Source of the DNA: Aspidiotus rigidus
Taxonomy: Eukaryota; Arthropoda; Insecta; Hemiptera; Diaspididae
Length of the DNA: 64,000 nt
Direction of reading: 5' to 3'
NCBI GenBank assembly: GCA_035079385.1
Contig: JAVHKY010000001.1
Location: forward strand, 13,726,501 to 13,790,500
Shown: positions 46,322-57,829 of the stretch, piece after piece
Layout of the letters: every line of letters starts with the position of its first letter
How positions within the stretch are numbered: the stretch's first letter is position 1
Translations under genes and position numbers: made by a program
The notes under the pieces: model-generated
Database searches by the model: none
What the model saw: the letters and a program-made list of their open reading frames with translations, nothing else
Told to the model about the DNA's origin: nothing

Positions 46322-46400
46322 ATAATCACTTACAGGGTGCACCAAGATTCGAACTCGCGAAATTCATGACTCTAAAACCTTGACCTATAGCCAAATCTTC
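46322..46400 (-). ncRNA. tRNA-like (SINE or tRNA pseudogene) sequence
   Basis: Read on the minus strand, TTGGCTATAGGTCAAGG (A-box-like) is followed by TTTTAGAGTCATGAATTTCG and then GAGTTCGAATCTTGG (a good B box) and GGTGCACC. The matching 5' acceptor strand is not found, so a working tRNA is unlikely. It is probably the head of a tRNA-derived SINE or a pseudogene. Confidence 0.4.
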
Positions 46401-46639
46401 AGGCTATATTGATAGACAGAATTTAAAAGTCGACTCCGGTTGTCCTGAACAATCTTCCATCTACGAGTTCGTAAAAACATTGGAAAACTTCGTATGGAAC
46501 CGCGCGACTCGTTTCTTTCGCTGCTGAGGGGGAGCGAAGGTTTCATCAAGATCATTAATCGAAACGAACAGGGAACAAGTACTCTCCCAACACTTCTTTT
46601 TCTTTCTTTCTTCTCCAAATCCTTCGATACCTTTAGGCA

Positions 46640-47165
46640 GCTTCGCGAATTTCTGTCAAGTTGATTTCCCGTTCTCCTCCGCCTCCTGAATTTCAACCTA
46701 GACGATCCTGCTGTTCAACCCGACCTCGGAAGTCGACCTTGATCTTTTCTACACCCACCTCATAATTCAACAAAATTTAGTACTCATAACTTTTTGGACC
46801 CCTATATCAGCCAGAATCTTGAGCGCAAAATGTCTTCATTCTTTAAGCCGAATCCGTTCTCAACTTGATCACGGTTATCCAATTTACACCCACTCCAACA
46901 AAACAATCTTGAAATTGCTGCACTCTATTCAATCTTCCAGGCGTCGACTAGCCCTTCGCGCACTACGCATCAGCCTTTCTCTCAGCCTATGCGCTGAGGC
47001 CGGTATTCCTCTCTTCCTCACCGCGCCCTTTCACCCACAGTCAACTTTCTAGCCTCGACAACCCAATAACCAAATCTTCTCATCTTTTCGAATGCTCTCA
47101 GCCCTCAAAATTTACCTCTCTTGTCGCTTCAAACCCATCTAGGCACTCATCTCACACTTCAGCCC
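46640..47165 (+). pseudogene. I/Jockey-group LINE RT thumb
   Basis: 46,819-47,052 reads RIRSQLDHGYPIYTHSNKTI, LKLLHSIQSSRRRLALRALR, and SLCAEAGIPLF. It is the standard block after the RT palm (IRSRLDYG-P-Y ... LDPI-----RL--GAFRTSP--SLYAEAGE-P). The piece just before it (KCLHSLSR) suggests an internal deletion joining two parts of the thumb. Palm and endonuclease are missing. Confidence 0.8.
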
Positions 47166-47640
47166 TCATTTTTAGCGGGGGACCTGCAATCCGTTTTAAG
47201 AGGGGTCCTTAGAAAATGCCCGCGAAAACGAAAAATTTTTGCGACGTCATTTCTAGAGCAATATCTAAGGACTTGAAATATTTTCGACCACCGAGCGATG
47301 GAGAACGGGACTTAGGAGTGACGTCATCAACCCAAGTTAAGTTAGGTTGCAAAGAAGAGGCTACAACAAGTTTAGAGAGAGAGGCTTCAGGAAATATTTA
47401 CAGTTCCGCATCGTACAACATGATGGATATTTTATCGAATGGAGTGAGGTATAGCAGGATCAACTCATTTTCTTTAGGCCTCACATTTTCCTCCACCAAG
47501 ACTTTACAAGACAATTTGTCAAAGTTTGTACACCCACAAGTTCCTGTTCGGAGACCTGAATACGTTCACTCATGTAAACACTTAATGGAAGCAAAAATAA
47601 GACTAGCCATTTCTCACGGAGCCGCGGAGCTTCTAAATAT
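47166..47640. repeat. Modular repeat insertion inside the LINE
   Basis: This interrupts the LINE: it starts with TTTTTAGCGGGGGACCTG, includes ACTTGAAATATTTTCGACCA and GAACGGGACTTAGG modules, and a TGACGTCA at 47,319-47,326. The first half of the 160-codon frame 47,216-47,698 is therefore repeat-derived; its second half has no recognised domain. Confidence 0.5.
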
Positions 47641-48490
47641 TTTCATCCACTCCCCCTTGGTTAATCGCTATGCCGGGCACTCGTCTCGATCTTACTGATT
47701 TCCACAACAGCTAACTTTATACACAAACAACACGTAAATAAAATTATTTCTTCAGACCTTCATTCCTACCCTCTTTACTATAGACAAACGGGTCCAAATT
47801 GAGACTTAGAAACCGTATATGGAATCTTCATTCAGTGCAACTGCTCATCCTTCTGTATGAGAGACTCGTTTCCGTATTCACCATCGGACTCACAGCTATA
47901 TTCACCTGCCTTTTTCTTCCCCGCGAATTCCTCTTACTATTTGATTCTCTCTCATCCTTATTTCTATTCAAGACTCTGATTCTACCAATCCTATTCGTAC
48001 ACATTCTTCGAGTTTTCCTCATCTTCCATCTACCTAGTTTCTATTGATACAGGGACGCATCGACCTGAAGGAAGTGGACCTTGTCGAAAATTAGTCATTG
48101 CACTTATTTTCTATAACAGTTCCTCTCCTCGTATGATCAACCCTGTTTATTCTCTCTCTCATACTCTCCTGTTACCATGATTTCTGGCCAGATTTCTTAA
48201 AATAACTCCAATTCCATCGTTCCCTTCGAGGAGAAGTCATCCCAACTCGCCTCAGAATAGGCCTCGGCCATGCCCGTCTCACCCGTTCTTTGCTCTTTCT
48301 ACGCTCTTCACCACCGTCCGACAGTGCTTCTCAAATCCAGCTCTCGAAATAATCCGGTCTTATCATTCTGTTTTTCCCAGCATCCAGGAACTCCCCCACA
48401 AACAATCATACCTCTGGTCCACTTATCTCTACAACACCATCTGATTCATATGCATTCTTATTGTCCCCATCTGCCCAGTCCGAGTCGATA
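47641..48490 (+). pseudogene. LINE RNase H and C-terminal region
   Basis: At about 47,783 TDGSKLR (in shifted frame) marks the RNase H start. 48,050 gives a degraded G--DLKEVD block. 48,230-48,340 reads EVIPTRLRIGLGHARLTRSL and LLFLRSSPP, the C-terminal block of I/Jockey-group LINEs. The copy parallels 29,150-29,890 base for base in several phrases (ACACAAACAACACGTAAATA against CAAGCAACACGTCAACAG), so both come from one family. It is riddled with stops. Confidence 0.7.
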
Positions 48491-49023
48491 ACATCAAGGC
48501 TCATTAATTTCATTAAAAAAAAGCCTAACCCACTTCAGAATTAAAAAGAAAACTAATATTTTTCAGGTCAAAATGAGAATCGTTCTTCTTATCGGAGGGA
48601 CTGTTTGTGTATGATCAAGATAGACCACTACCAATTGACGTCATTTTCCAACGACATCAAGTACTTCTTTACATCATTCTGATTCTTCAGAAAAAAGTCA
48701 GAAATTGTTTCAAATTGAGCTTTCACCGGATGAGTTTCTTCATTCACCAACAAGGTTAGGGAGATAATTGGATTTGAATCAGGCGATTAAAAAAAAAAAT
48801 ATGACGTATCTTCTGATTTCTGAGTGTAAAATATGACGGTATCAGTTATGTCCGCGAGAGAGAGATAATAATGCGGAAAACTTTCTCTATGTATCAGGCA
48901 GAACGTGATGATATGAAATAGTATTTTATAAAGAATATTTTTCGCGAAGTAGGGTTTCAGAAAAGTGACGTTTGTATGTACGTCATCGTACAATATAAAC
49001 TTTGAAGCGTTATCACTTGCATC
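48491..49023. other. No supported gene
   Basis: At 48,554-48,568 an acceptor-like CTAATATTTTTCAG is followed by GTCAAAATG and a hydrophobic start MRIVLLIGGTVCV before a stop. It could be a signal-peptide exon with donor at GTTTGT but is only suggestive. Confidence 0.3.
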
Positions 49024-49231
49024 TTAGAACTTCATGAAATAATTTTCATTTAACGTGAAATTATTAATTCTTTTTATCACAATGTTCCTGATCAGCTTCT
49101 TCAACGAGGCACCTAATTTGGAAATCAAATCGTTCGCTATTGTATACAAGGAAAAAACTGATAAGAATTCAGTTACGAGATAAGGATGTTGGAGAGAAGC
49201 GGGCTGTACAATATGAGGCATTTCAAAATCT
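49024..49231 (-). CDS. Candidate terminal exon of an unidentified host gene
   Basis: On the minus strand an acceptor CTAATTTTTGCAG ends at about 49,232 and opens a frame that runs to a TAA at 49,024. It includes EMPHIVQPASLQHPYLVTEF and ANDLISKLGASLKKLIRN. The composition is protein-like and no transposon motif is seen. A GTAAGT donor lies upstream at about 49,365 (after CGATTATTC), but a phase-compatible frame ending there is not clear. Family not recognised; chance remains possible. Confidence 0.35.
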
Positions 49232-49437
49232 GCAAAAATTAGATTAGTTTCAACAATGAAAAGTAAAATGTGAGATAACCTGTCTGCTGCGTATAATTTG
49301 AAACACTACATCTTTTATTTGAAACATTTTCTCCCGAAAGTCGCTTTCTGAGCAGATGTACTTACGAATAATCGGTAACCGCCGTAGGGGGTATCTTCAC
49401 GCAAGAGTAGTGAATTAACGAGAAAGGTATCAATTGG

Positions 49438-50440
49438 TTGGCTTTCAACATCATCCGCAGGGTAGAGCCCAATCACCTCCATTTAGTTTTTGGGACAAGA
49501 TGTAACGGTGTCCCTACGGGATCTTCCCTCGTGGTTACCGCCTCCGAAATATTTTCGAATCGTTTAGATACTCATCTTTACGAAAACTTTCCCTACATGT
49601 CCACTAACATCTACGATACGGTAAATCCTAACCATCACCATGAAATCTTGTCTAGCCTCCTACTCTTCTTCAACAATTGCATCTGAAATCTTTGATTTCA
49701 TCTTGTCCAGCCTCCTACCTTTCTTCAACTTCAGCATCTGGAATCTTTGATTTTAATATTTACCAAAAGTCCACCGCTACCGACACTGCCATTGATGAGC
49801 ATTCCTTCCATTACATACACCACAAGAATGCTGCGTTCTCCTATATGATGAAGAGGCTATTAACTTTATCAAGGAAATCGATACCATAAAAACCACCACA
49901 AAGAAGAATAATATGCATCTTAACGTCGGTAAGACCGTAGGGCGGAGAAAATACTCAAGAACCATGGCCCAGACCACAACTTTATCGAAAAACTATTCGA
50001 AATGAAGTTTGACGGTCTACATTTCCTTGAAAAAGCCTGCTACCATCATAGCAAAAGTGAATCCTCGAATTGCTTTCTACGCTCCCTCTCCAACATGAAG
50101 GACGGGGCGCTACGAAATGGGAAAAAAGCGACGTCCATAGACTCAAATCCGCGGACTGTGATGTTAAATATATTGGCCAGACAACCCGATCTAGGATAAC
50201 TCGCGTCAACGAACACATATCCTCTCAGGGAGGGCGGAATAGCTCTAAATTCTCCTAAACTTCGCAGCCCACGTTCTCGAAAAGGCTGTCGAATAAACAT
50301 CCTGATTAAATTAGAAAAGATTGAAATACGGAAGCACATCGAGAAGAACGTGAAATTAGCGAATGATATCGTGTTTTACTATCTCTTATTTCTCGCTTAG
50401 CTCTCTCAGTACTTAACAACCTGAAGATGCCGTGACGATC
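49438..50440 (+). pseudogene. Penelope-like element with GIY-YIG remnant (PLE 2)
   Basis: 49,438-49,686 has NGVPTGSSLVVTASEIFSNR and LDTHLYENFPYM (RT motif B region); the catalytic YVDD that should follow is lost (YDTVNPN). 49,740-49,890 reads FNIYQKSTATDTAIDEHSFH and NAAFSYMMKRLL, the thumb; in a shifted frame it continues EIDTIKTTTKKNNMHLNV. 50,070-50,258 carries SADCDVKYIGQTTRSRITRV-NEH, the GIY-YIG endonuclease (YIG and Arg kept, first GIY missing). After it, CCTGAAGATGCCGTGACGAT at 50,420 resembles the decayed ribozyme-like tail motif of PLEs. Dead copy. Confidence 0.85.
49644..49751 (+). repeat. Two-copy 54-bp tandem duplication within PLE 2
   Basis: TCTAGCCTCCTAC (49,651) and TCCAGCCTCCTAC (49,705) start two copies, each running through TTCTTCAAC and GCATCTG-AATCTTTGAT. 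The duplication is 54 bp, so it keeps frame. Confidence 0.8.
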
Positions 50441-50599
50441 ATGTCCAGTCTTGTGTACAATTATAATGTCCTGTAAATTCTTGTATTCTTCTACCATGCA
50501 CAAAGCTAAATTAGACTTAGTCACTCAGCTCAATAGACCAAGAAATGAAGACATCTATCTGAACACGAAGAACTCTCTAGATGTAAAATTAAATTCCAA

Positions 50600-52570
50600 A
50601 CGCCTTATATTATTATGAGTTTTCTTCTGTCATCAATAGTTTTTGCTAAAAAAAACAATAAAGGTAAATTTTAGGTATTTCGGGACACCTCTTTCAAGTT
50701 TGGGCTTCAGCCAATACCTGAAATGACTTTTTGAAATGACGTAAAAATGTAGAGAAGCTTTCATGGAACAACTTTTGTTTGAAACATTTTTCTATAAAAT
50801 CCATAGCAGTGAAAATATACGCAATTTTTAGAAAATAGAGGTGGTATCTACGAAGGAGAGGGGCTAGAAAAAATTACACCCAAATACGTCCTAAATTAGG
50901 AACTAATCGTCAGAATGCTGTATATAGCGCAATCACAAGAGGACGGGTAGGTGCGACGCGCTCCAGCGGCTGAAATATGAACTTGAACGGAAAAAGTTAT
51001 GAAACATTATTTATAAAAAATTTAACTTAGAACAATTTTTATTCAAAACTTTTTTCTGTTGGATCACTCGTTATTGAGTAATTGACGAAAAACTCGAATT
51101 CTCTCCCCTTTACACCTGTATAAAAAGGGAACCCAAACATGGATTCATCGGGGTTCCTGAGGTTACATTTAGAGGAAGGTTCCAAACATTCTACATGAAA
51201 ATCAGCTCTGTATTCTTTCTACGTGGTCCTCTTTTCTGTCTGAGTAGTAAACCAGAACCAGAGAGAGCGAAAGAGAAAGGCGGGGCGTAGTCCCAACAGG
51301 CTGTTCCGGTACTGAGAGGAAAAGCTCGCCTTTCAGTGAGCCTAAAATACAGTGTACTGAACTTATACTAAGACTAAACACGGGGGCGCACTAGCGGAGC
51401 AAGTCAGCTTGTGAGCCACTCAGCCTTATATCACACAGTATATACTACACTTGTACTCCGACAAGGACAAGAATGAGGGCGAATGAGTAGGGTGAGAGCC
51501 CATCTGCCAGTTAGTCCAACTTACAAAGTACCTATAGGTTTATACTAAGTCACAATTGATCAAAAGTCGATATAATAGGCACCCATATTATTATGATCGA
51601 TAAAATCGATAAATTAAGTTGAACGGTAGGAAGCAAACATATGAAATGATACACTTTGTGTTCCTGGAGTAGTTCTCTTTAGGGGAAATGATACGTGAAG
51701 CACTTTTGTTTCGAACACTGCAATAAAATAGGGATCAGCTTTGATCAGTAAAGAAATAGTGAAAAAATGCGGTCCGTAGCACTATTGGAAATGAATAAAA
51801 CTGAAGGGAAAGGGTCTCCGAGTTTCTGGTCTAGAAAGTTTACACTTCGTAATCAGTCAATTTTTGTACCTACACAACAAGAATCTTCAACTCGTAAAAG
51901 AAATCAAATCCGAGGAAATACACAAATTTACGAACTCGAGTTTCAGAAAATGTTTTCCACACTTCAAAAATGAAATATATGAAACTGATTTATTAACATC
52001 TGACTACGGAGGGGTGATTCACATTTTTCCGTCTCGAACGTTTGCACTTTAAAATCGCAGTCATACTTTCGAACCGACTCGTAAGAAGAAATTAGGCATA
52101 CCTTAGGAATCGCACAATTTGAAGACGTCATGTCCATCTCGAGAAACAGCAAACGAACGGATTCACGAGCGGAATCTTCCTCATTTCCTGTTTAATATAA
52201 ATTACCGAGGTGGGTGGTCTCCCTTTCAAAAATATTCCAAACTGGTAAAAAAACTATGTATCACGAGGTTGAAAATATCCGAACTTTGTTTATCTAATAA
52301 GTGGGTATTGTCTAACGAGGACAAACGATTATTGAAAGTTTTTCGCGATACACATTGAAATCGAAGATTATAAGACTTCGCGATCAGTTCGGAACACGCA
52401 AATCGTATTTCTAACAAACTTATAGATGTGACATAAAATTAAGACGTAAAGATACCGTCGGGTCAGTTGTTTAAATGGGTCACAATTTGAACTTTGCACA
52501 AACTGATACAATAGAGATATGTCTTTTATACACAGATGAGGTCATTCCCATTCAATCTTCTACTTGTATT
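50600..52570. other. No recognised gene; weak dispersed repeats
   Basis: 50,760-51,070 and 51,670-51,720 share phrases such as GGAACAACTTTTGTTTGAAAC with the arms of the 8.3-12.4 kb inverted repeat. 51,340-51,560 has ACTTATACTAAG-type degenerate repeats and the GATCGATAAAATCGATAAAT phrase. The frames at 51.8-52.4 kb have no domain. Confidence 0.4.
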
Positions 52571-52580
52571 ATCTCGTTTC

Positions 52581-52696
52581 AGGATTTACAATGCACCTAT
52601 ACTATTGGGTACTCGTACGGACGAAGCTATGAATCTGTCACAATCTTAGATAAGGAATACCTGTACCGAACACACGTATCGAAATCCCCGCGTTAA
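52581..52696 (+). CDS. Weak candidate terminal exon
   Basis: A pyrimidine-rich tract ending CTCGTTTCAG (52,571-52,580) opens the frame DLQCTYTIGYSYGRSYESVT, ILDKEYLYRTHVSKSPR, stop at 52,696. The splice acceptor is good and the peptide is balanced, but it is only 38 codons with no known family and no partner exon. Confidence 0.2.
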
Positions 52697-54591
52697 TCAC
52701 GAAAAAAGAATGAAAATATTTACAAATTCGTATCGCGCCACGCTGTCTGGTAAGTAGGTACATGCATGTCAGTGTCCGCGCGTACACGCGTTCCAATTTC
52801 ATCAAATTCTTTCCCGTCTTGCAAGAGGGCAACGAGAGAAAAGAAGAAGATCGAACGAGGAAAATTTAGATCTCCAAAAATTTTACCCCACACCTCGGAC
52901 AGTCGTGCGAAAAAACCCGCGATGTTGGACGATTCGAAATTCGCGCCCGTCAACGACCGATAGCACCATTAGTACAGAGTTGTATATGATCTTACCTTAC
53001 AGTTTCCGAGGGGCAAGTTATTAACCAAGGAATGGCGTTCAGCTAATTATAATAAATTCTCGGCCTTCGTTTCTGTATCGAGTAGCCCATATTTAGCGTT
53101 CTATTGTCTCTTGAAAATCTTCCGATGCAACGAATAGGCACGATGACGTCGATAATGGTGATGATGATGATGATGACGATGACTTCTCGATGATGTAATG
53201 AGTGGTTGCCGACGATTATTACAACTTTCGTACGTGACTTCGCAAACCGAATAACTCTCTGAACTAAATCTGTAACGTCGAGAAAAAAGCATGCACGGAG
53301 TCGAGCGAAGTGGAGGCGCGGCTCATGGGCGGAGTCTATGGCGACCAATACCGAGTTCCGACGACCCTCGCGATCGCAACGGGCGCAGCCGCGTTCGCGT
53401 GACAAGGAAGTCGAGATTACGATCACCGATACCGAGATCAGCATCCGCGCTTACACTAAATGTACCCAACGCCGCCCTACCCTTCCGTTTTTTACCGATT
53501 TTTTTCTCTTCCTTCCTTTTGCTACGCACTATTATAATTCGCTTCATTTCATCTGTATAGAGAATGGACCGAAGTACTACGTATAGTACTCGAGATAAAT
53601 GTCCATTCAAGATATCTAATTTGTTTACGTTCTTACGATTAAGTGCAGTACTACCGGTCCTCGTGCAATCTTCGATAACGAAAGTGTACGTGCGTAGTCG
53701 CGTAAATCAATAATAATATATCGATGTCGAATGCAATTGTAATCGAAAGTTTTGATTAAAATACTGGTGCTCGCGTCTAGTTGTGAACTATTTGTCGCAC
53801 GACTTTTTTAGATAATGTTAGTGTATATGTGATATATCTCGTTACCAGCGATAGTGCCTACGTCGAGTTTAATTGAAAATTTTCACATGTAAATAGTAAC
53901 CTATACACAAGTAATGATTCGACATCGTTTTTCTTATTTATCTCTCGCCTCTGAAGCTTCTGAGCTAATCAACGGTACTGAAAAATTTTTCAAAGAGGGG
54001 ATACACTTCGCTATTCTCATTCGTGTGTTCTGCAAGGGACTCGGAAAATTTCGATTCGCGAGGCTTACGAAAACCTGTTTTAGGGATTGGAATGCGGTAT
54101 TTAGTGAGCGCTGTGGAGGGAGTAAATAATCCGTTCGATACGGTTCACAGAATGTGGTACACATTGATTCCAATACGATATATCTTGCGACACAAGTTTT
54201 CCCCTTTTTCGTTCTCCCGTTTCGCGTCTGCAGACTTTTTAGAAGTGAAGTTCAGTTCGTATTCCAAACGAAGGCTATGGTGTCCTAAAACTAAAAACTT
54301 TGCTTTGAAATAACATGAAATTTCCTTTGAGCACTAGGAAAATTTTCTAACTATGCCATTGAATTCTGTTGACATAAACCATTTCTAATTCTTAAGATGT
54401 TTTACAATAGCGATAAGTAATTGCAATCGGACTTATAAAAAGGATACGCGGGAGATAAGAACGACAGATACATAAGCGAGAAATACTGTATTATTTTATA
54501 TTTTTCAGTAAGTATGGCGCATCTCGTCATCAATCACTCTTTCAAAATCTCGTATTCAAATGAAGAGAGTGTAGGTATTGACATTCAAATA
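52697..54591. other. No recognised gene; one CpG-rich patch
   Basis: 53,285-53,480 is markedly richer in CpG (CGACCCTCGCGATCGCAACG and similar) than its surroundings and is preceded by a (GAT)n run at about 53,156-53,180. It could be a promoter or first-exon region, but no TATA box or start can be fixed. Frames through it are Arg/Ser-rich and not trusted. Confidence 0.35.
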
Positions 54592-55348
54592 CAGTAAAAC
54601 TCGTTTAAGACGTTCCCCCATAATACATTTTCCCGCGTGAGACGTTCTTTTTCTCTGGTCCCTTGACATGCATCAAGACTAAAGATGTGTTAAACTTCAC
54701 GGATAAGGCGTTCATGCGATCCCACGTAATACGTTTTTTTTTTTGCAAGTCTGAACATGGTCTTTTACCTCGATTAACCTATTACATTTCTTCTCCACAA
54801 TCGATGACGAACTTCCGACCAGTCTTATTTTCACTACATATCGCGTGAGATGGCCAATGTACGAGGCATAAAACGGAATGCTTTAAGCTTGGACGACAAA
54901 CTTCGCATTTTAAAAAAAGTGTGATGAGTGGAGTGGTGTGAAAACTAGAAAAGTGATTGCCGAAGAACTTGGTTTACCATTGTCTACTCTTCAATTGAGG
55001 ATGATGATGACGACGACGAAGAACCTGAGCCTGAACCACCAATTTCATTTCTGGAAGGGTTAGACTCCCTGCACAAATTGCGCTGCTTAGTTTTATCACT
55101 CGAAAATAGAGGGCCAATCTTAGACAATTTAAGCAAAGTTGAACCGTTTTTATCGCGAGCAACCGTTTCTAATATGAAACAGACCACAATTGAACCTTTT
55201 TTCACAAAATAACACTACATGTGTTACATAAAAAAAAATTGTCCATGTTTCGAACCTAAATAAATTTGTTTTTTCTTCTTCACGCTAATACATTTTCCCG
55301 GCTAATACGTCTTTTTGCTTAGAAAAACGTCTTAAACGAGTTTTACTG
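54592..55348 (+). mobile_element. Internally deleted pogo/Tigger element
   Basis: Terminal inverted repeats CAGTAAAACTCGTTTAAGAC(G) match at both ends without mismatch and TA flanks both (54,590-54,591 and 55,349-55,350). A second inverted phrase, AATACATTTTCCCG, occurs just inside both ends in direct order (about 54,631 and 55,288). The interior keeps the two ends of a transposase gene and lacks the catalytic middle. Confidence 0.9.
54850..55212 (+). pseudogene. pogo transposase, N- and C-terminal parts only
   Basis: From the ATG at 54,850: MANVRGIKRNALSLDDKLRI, LKKV, then a 1-base frameshift (at about 54,920) and DEWSGVKTRKVIAEELGLPL-STL. This is the first helix-turn-helix of pogo/Tigger/CENP-B-type transposases, which binds the terminal repeats. 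Near 54,990 the sequence jumps to an acidic stretch (SIEDDDDDDEEPEPEPP), a Leu-rich helix (LDSLHKLRCLVLSLENRG) and the tail SNMKQTTIEPFFTK, stop 55,210-55,212. The tail fits the PCNA-interacting box QxxI/LxxFF. The DDE catalytic domain and the second DNA-binding helix region are missing, so it cannot transpose itself. Confidence 0.85.
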
Positions 55349-56776
55349 TATATGAAATCTAATCTAAAATTTGATGAATCTGTATATTAACGTAAAATTA
55401 ATCTCCTTTCCTGTATACCCCAATTTAAAAACAGTAACAAACATAGGTACAAAATTTTTACAAGTAGGAAAGCTATCAACAATTTCACATCTTTCTAAAT
55501 TGAAAATTTCTTAAGTATCGTTTACTTGCGTGAGTTGAGAATCGTGAGCCTCATGAGAACGAGAAAGCCTGATTTACGAATAAGGATTTTCGGTTGCGAT
55601 TACTGTAATTGTTTTGTGGTAGAGACTACAACTGAGTAGTTTCGATGAAGTAAAATATCGTCATCTCGTCGCCGGAGACGACTTTCAAATTCCACACTCA
55701 AAAGCATCTCGTACAAGGGTTCTCAACTAATCAGTTTATATGGCATACTTTTTAGGGGTTAGATTCGCGCGGCACGCCTGTTCGAAACATTCATACATGC
55801 AGTATAATACAAATTGTATATAGTAATCCTGTAATTCAACGGTATTTAATTCAAAGAATCAAAATTTCAACAACAGATAAATGTGTGTATAGTAGGAGTA
55901 GTTAAAAAGTGAGTAATCTAAATCACTATACGGAAAAATTTACAAAAACAAAAATAATTCCGTAATTCTACGAGAACAAACTCGCATCTCATCTTGAAAG
56001 GAGTCACTAGTGAACTGCGCGCGAGATTTGTACTTTATATTCGTTAGCACGGAAAATTCCTACTCGGATAAGTTGAAACGTCGAAAATTGTAGCAGGATG
56101 GCGATTGCTTTCTAGGATATCAACCCTGGGCTACTCTTTGGAAACAGGCAACCGAAACTGAGTGAAGAGTTATTTCTTGAAATTTGAATTGTCAAGTATA
56201 ATATTTTTCATCAAGCAATTTCTTCCTCTTCCGCAAGTCGTGAGACTCATACGTTGCTCAGCGAGATTACCCAGTCACACTCTTTCACAATGACGTTTGG
56301 GAAAAACTGCACTTTTTTAAGGCAAATCCGAATTGAGTCCCGCGAGGAATACTCACAAAAATATTATTACCGAGTTGAGAGAAAAAGGTGTATCGAGGTG
56401 GTAAATAATGTGAATGGCCGCGTCGAGTGCCGCAAACTGTTGAAATAATATAAGGGATGATAAAAAGTGTAGTTCATATTCTTTCTTGTAGCGCCTACAA
56501 ATCATTATCTCATTGCCTAAAAACATATTTGAACTCAAGACTTTTACGCTCCTCATCCGAATATTTTCGTACTAATCGAAAACCGGTGCATCTGCGTAAT
56601 TACTGCGTTTTGCCGCTAGAGTGAAACTTTTGTATAGTATGCGCTCTGCCAGTGTAAGTTTGCTAGCATTCATTACCCAGAGGACACCACGAGGAGGCCA
56701 GCTTACATTGTTTTCCGAAAAATAGTTTTGTCCTCAAGTACACGATATAAAATATCATGCATGGTCATAATGATTG
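55349..56776. other. No recognised gene
   Basis: AT-rich DNA with short frames and no domain. 56,254-56,448 is open (64 codons, ending in RVECRKLLK) but not recognised. Confidence 0.4.
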
Positions 56777-57076
56777 TCAATGGTGAGTTAGGTAAAAGTC
56801 ACACGTAAGTCTTAACCAGAAAAGCGAGGAATAAGTCAAGATGTATTGCCGTCCGTATATCCGCCACCAATAGTTGTCCAGATGAGATTGGAAAAAAATT
56901 GACATTGGAACATCTCTCATCTTTTCCAATATTCTAATTTTGGCATCTGGCCACGAACGCTCCACAGCTTGGGTATGAGCTCCGGTCAAAGGATCGACGT
57001 AATGCTCTCGGTAGTTTACCGTTCTGTGGCCAGAACTTTGGGCACGAATATTCACGTTTGATGATGGAAAATTCAA
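56777..57076 (-). pseudogene. Merlin / ISXO2-like transposase fragment
   Basis: The minus-strand frame contains GHRTVNYREHYVDPLTGAHT, QAVERSWPDAKIRILEKMRD, LDNYWWRIYG. This is the C-terminal part of the DDE domain of the IS1595/IS1016-related family (usual VNHS--FVDP-TGAHT--IE--W---K), called Merlin in animals. The final catalytic E lies in the QAVERSW stretch and is present. The earlier two acidic residues and the N-terminal zinc ribbon are not seen. No terminal repeats were found around it. Confidence 0.8.
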
Positions 57077-57079
57077 GTC

Positions 57080-57829
57080 GTGAGTTGTTTAGAGGAATGA
57101 GAGACTTGGAAGGATCTTGACTGAAGAGCAAAGGAAGGAGTTGGCTGACTTGTTTTAGGGACTTGCAAAAATATCGAGCCGCAAGTTGTGTATTCAAAGA
57201 GAGAATTTTAAAAAATCTCTAGAAGTTATATGAGGACTGGTAGACTATCAGCCACAGGCAGAGCGCAAGCTATAGCAGTTGCACATTCACAGCAGAGTAC
57301 ACGAACGTACAAGAGTGCATTCTGCAACAGTGATGAACTTTCAGAGCGCATACTACAACGGCACCCGAACATCTTTTGAAAGTTCAACGCGATCCAATGA
57401 GTCTCGTTCAAATCTCTTCCTGTGGACTCAAAAAAGAAAAAAAAAAAGATTTCATTTCAATTGCATTCACAATCTTCGCAGAATATGGGACTCAACTCGG
57501 CCAAATAACACGTTTTAGGACTCAACTCGGAGTCCTCGCCATCTTAATTCGAAAAAAAAAAAAAAAAAATGAATTTATAAATAACAGTTCTGGACTTAGT
57601 ACCGACGTGTTCTGAGGCTGCGACAGTCCTTTTAAACATCGATAGGCTCTCTCCATTCACCTTCTTTTTTTTTTTTTTTCTCCGAGGACCCAATTTGTTT
57701 TGGAACGCTATTACCTTGTCCGATGAAGTCACTACCTTTTCATAGCGACCTTGCATACTTGTATTCAAAACGAATTCAGATTACTCATTCTTTTTAATTT
57801 CTTACCGATCGTCAGTTTTCATTCAGATA
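57080..57829. other. Low-complexity and weak repeat region
   Basis: 57,090-57,200 has GAGACTTGGAAGGATCTTGA and ACTTGCAAAAATATCGAGCC phrases recalling the modular repeat. GGACTCAACTCGG occurs at 57,488 and 57,516. A- and T-runs at 57,431, 57,551 and 57,664 make frames with Lys or Phe runs. No gene. Confidence 0.45.

Noticed and set aside
48554..48615. Signal-peptide exon MRIVLLIGGTVCV
   Set aside because: Good acceptor and hydrophobic start, but only 13 codons, a weak donor and no partner exon; mentioned only in the region note.
49777..50339. Minus-strand frames across PLE 2
   Set aside because: Antisense shadows of the plus-strand Penelope RT thumb and GIY-YIG domain.
53291..53610. Overlapping 82-95 codon frames on both strands as a gene
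   Set aside because: Arg/Ser-rich shadows of one CpG-rich patch; kept only as a possible promoter or first-exon region.
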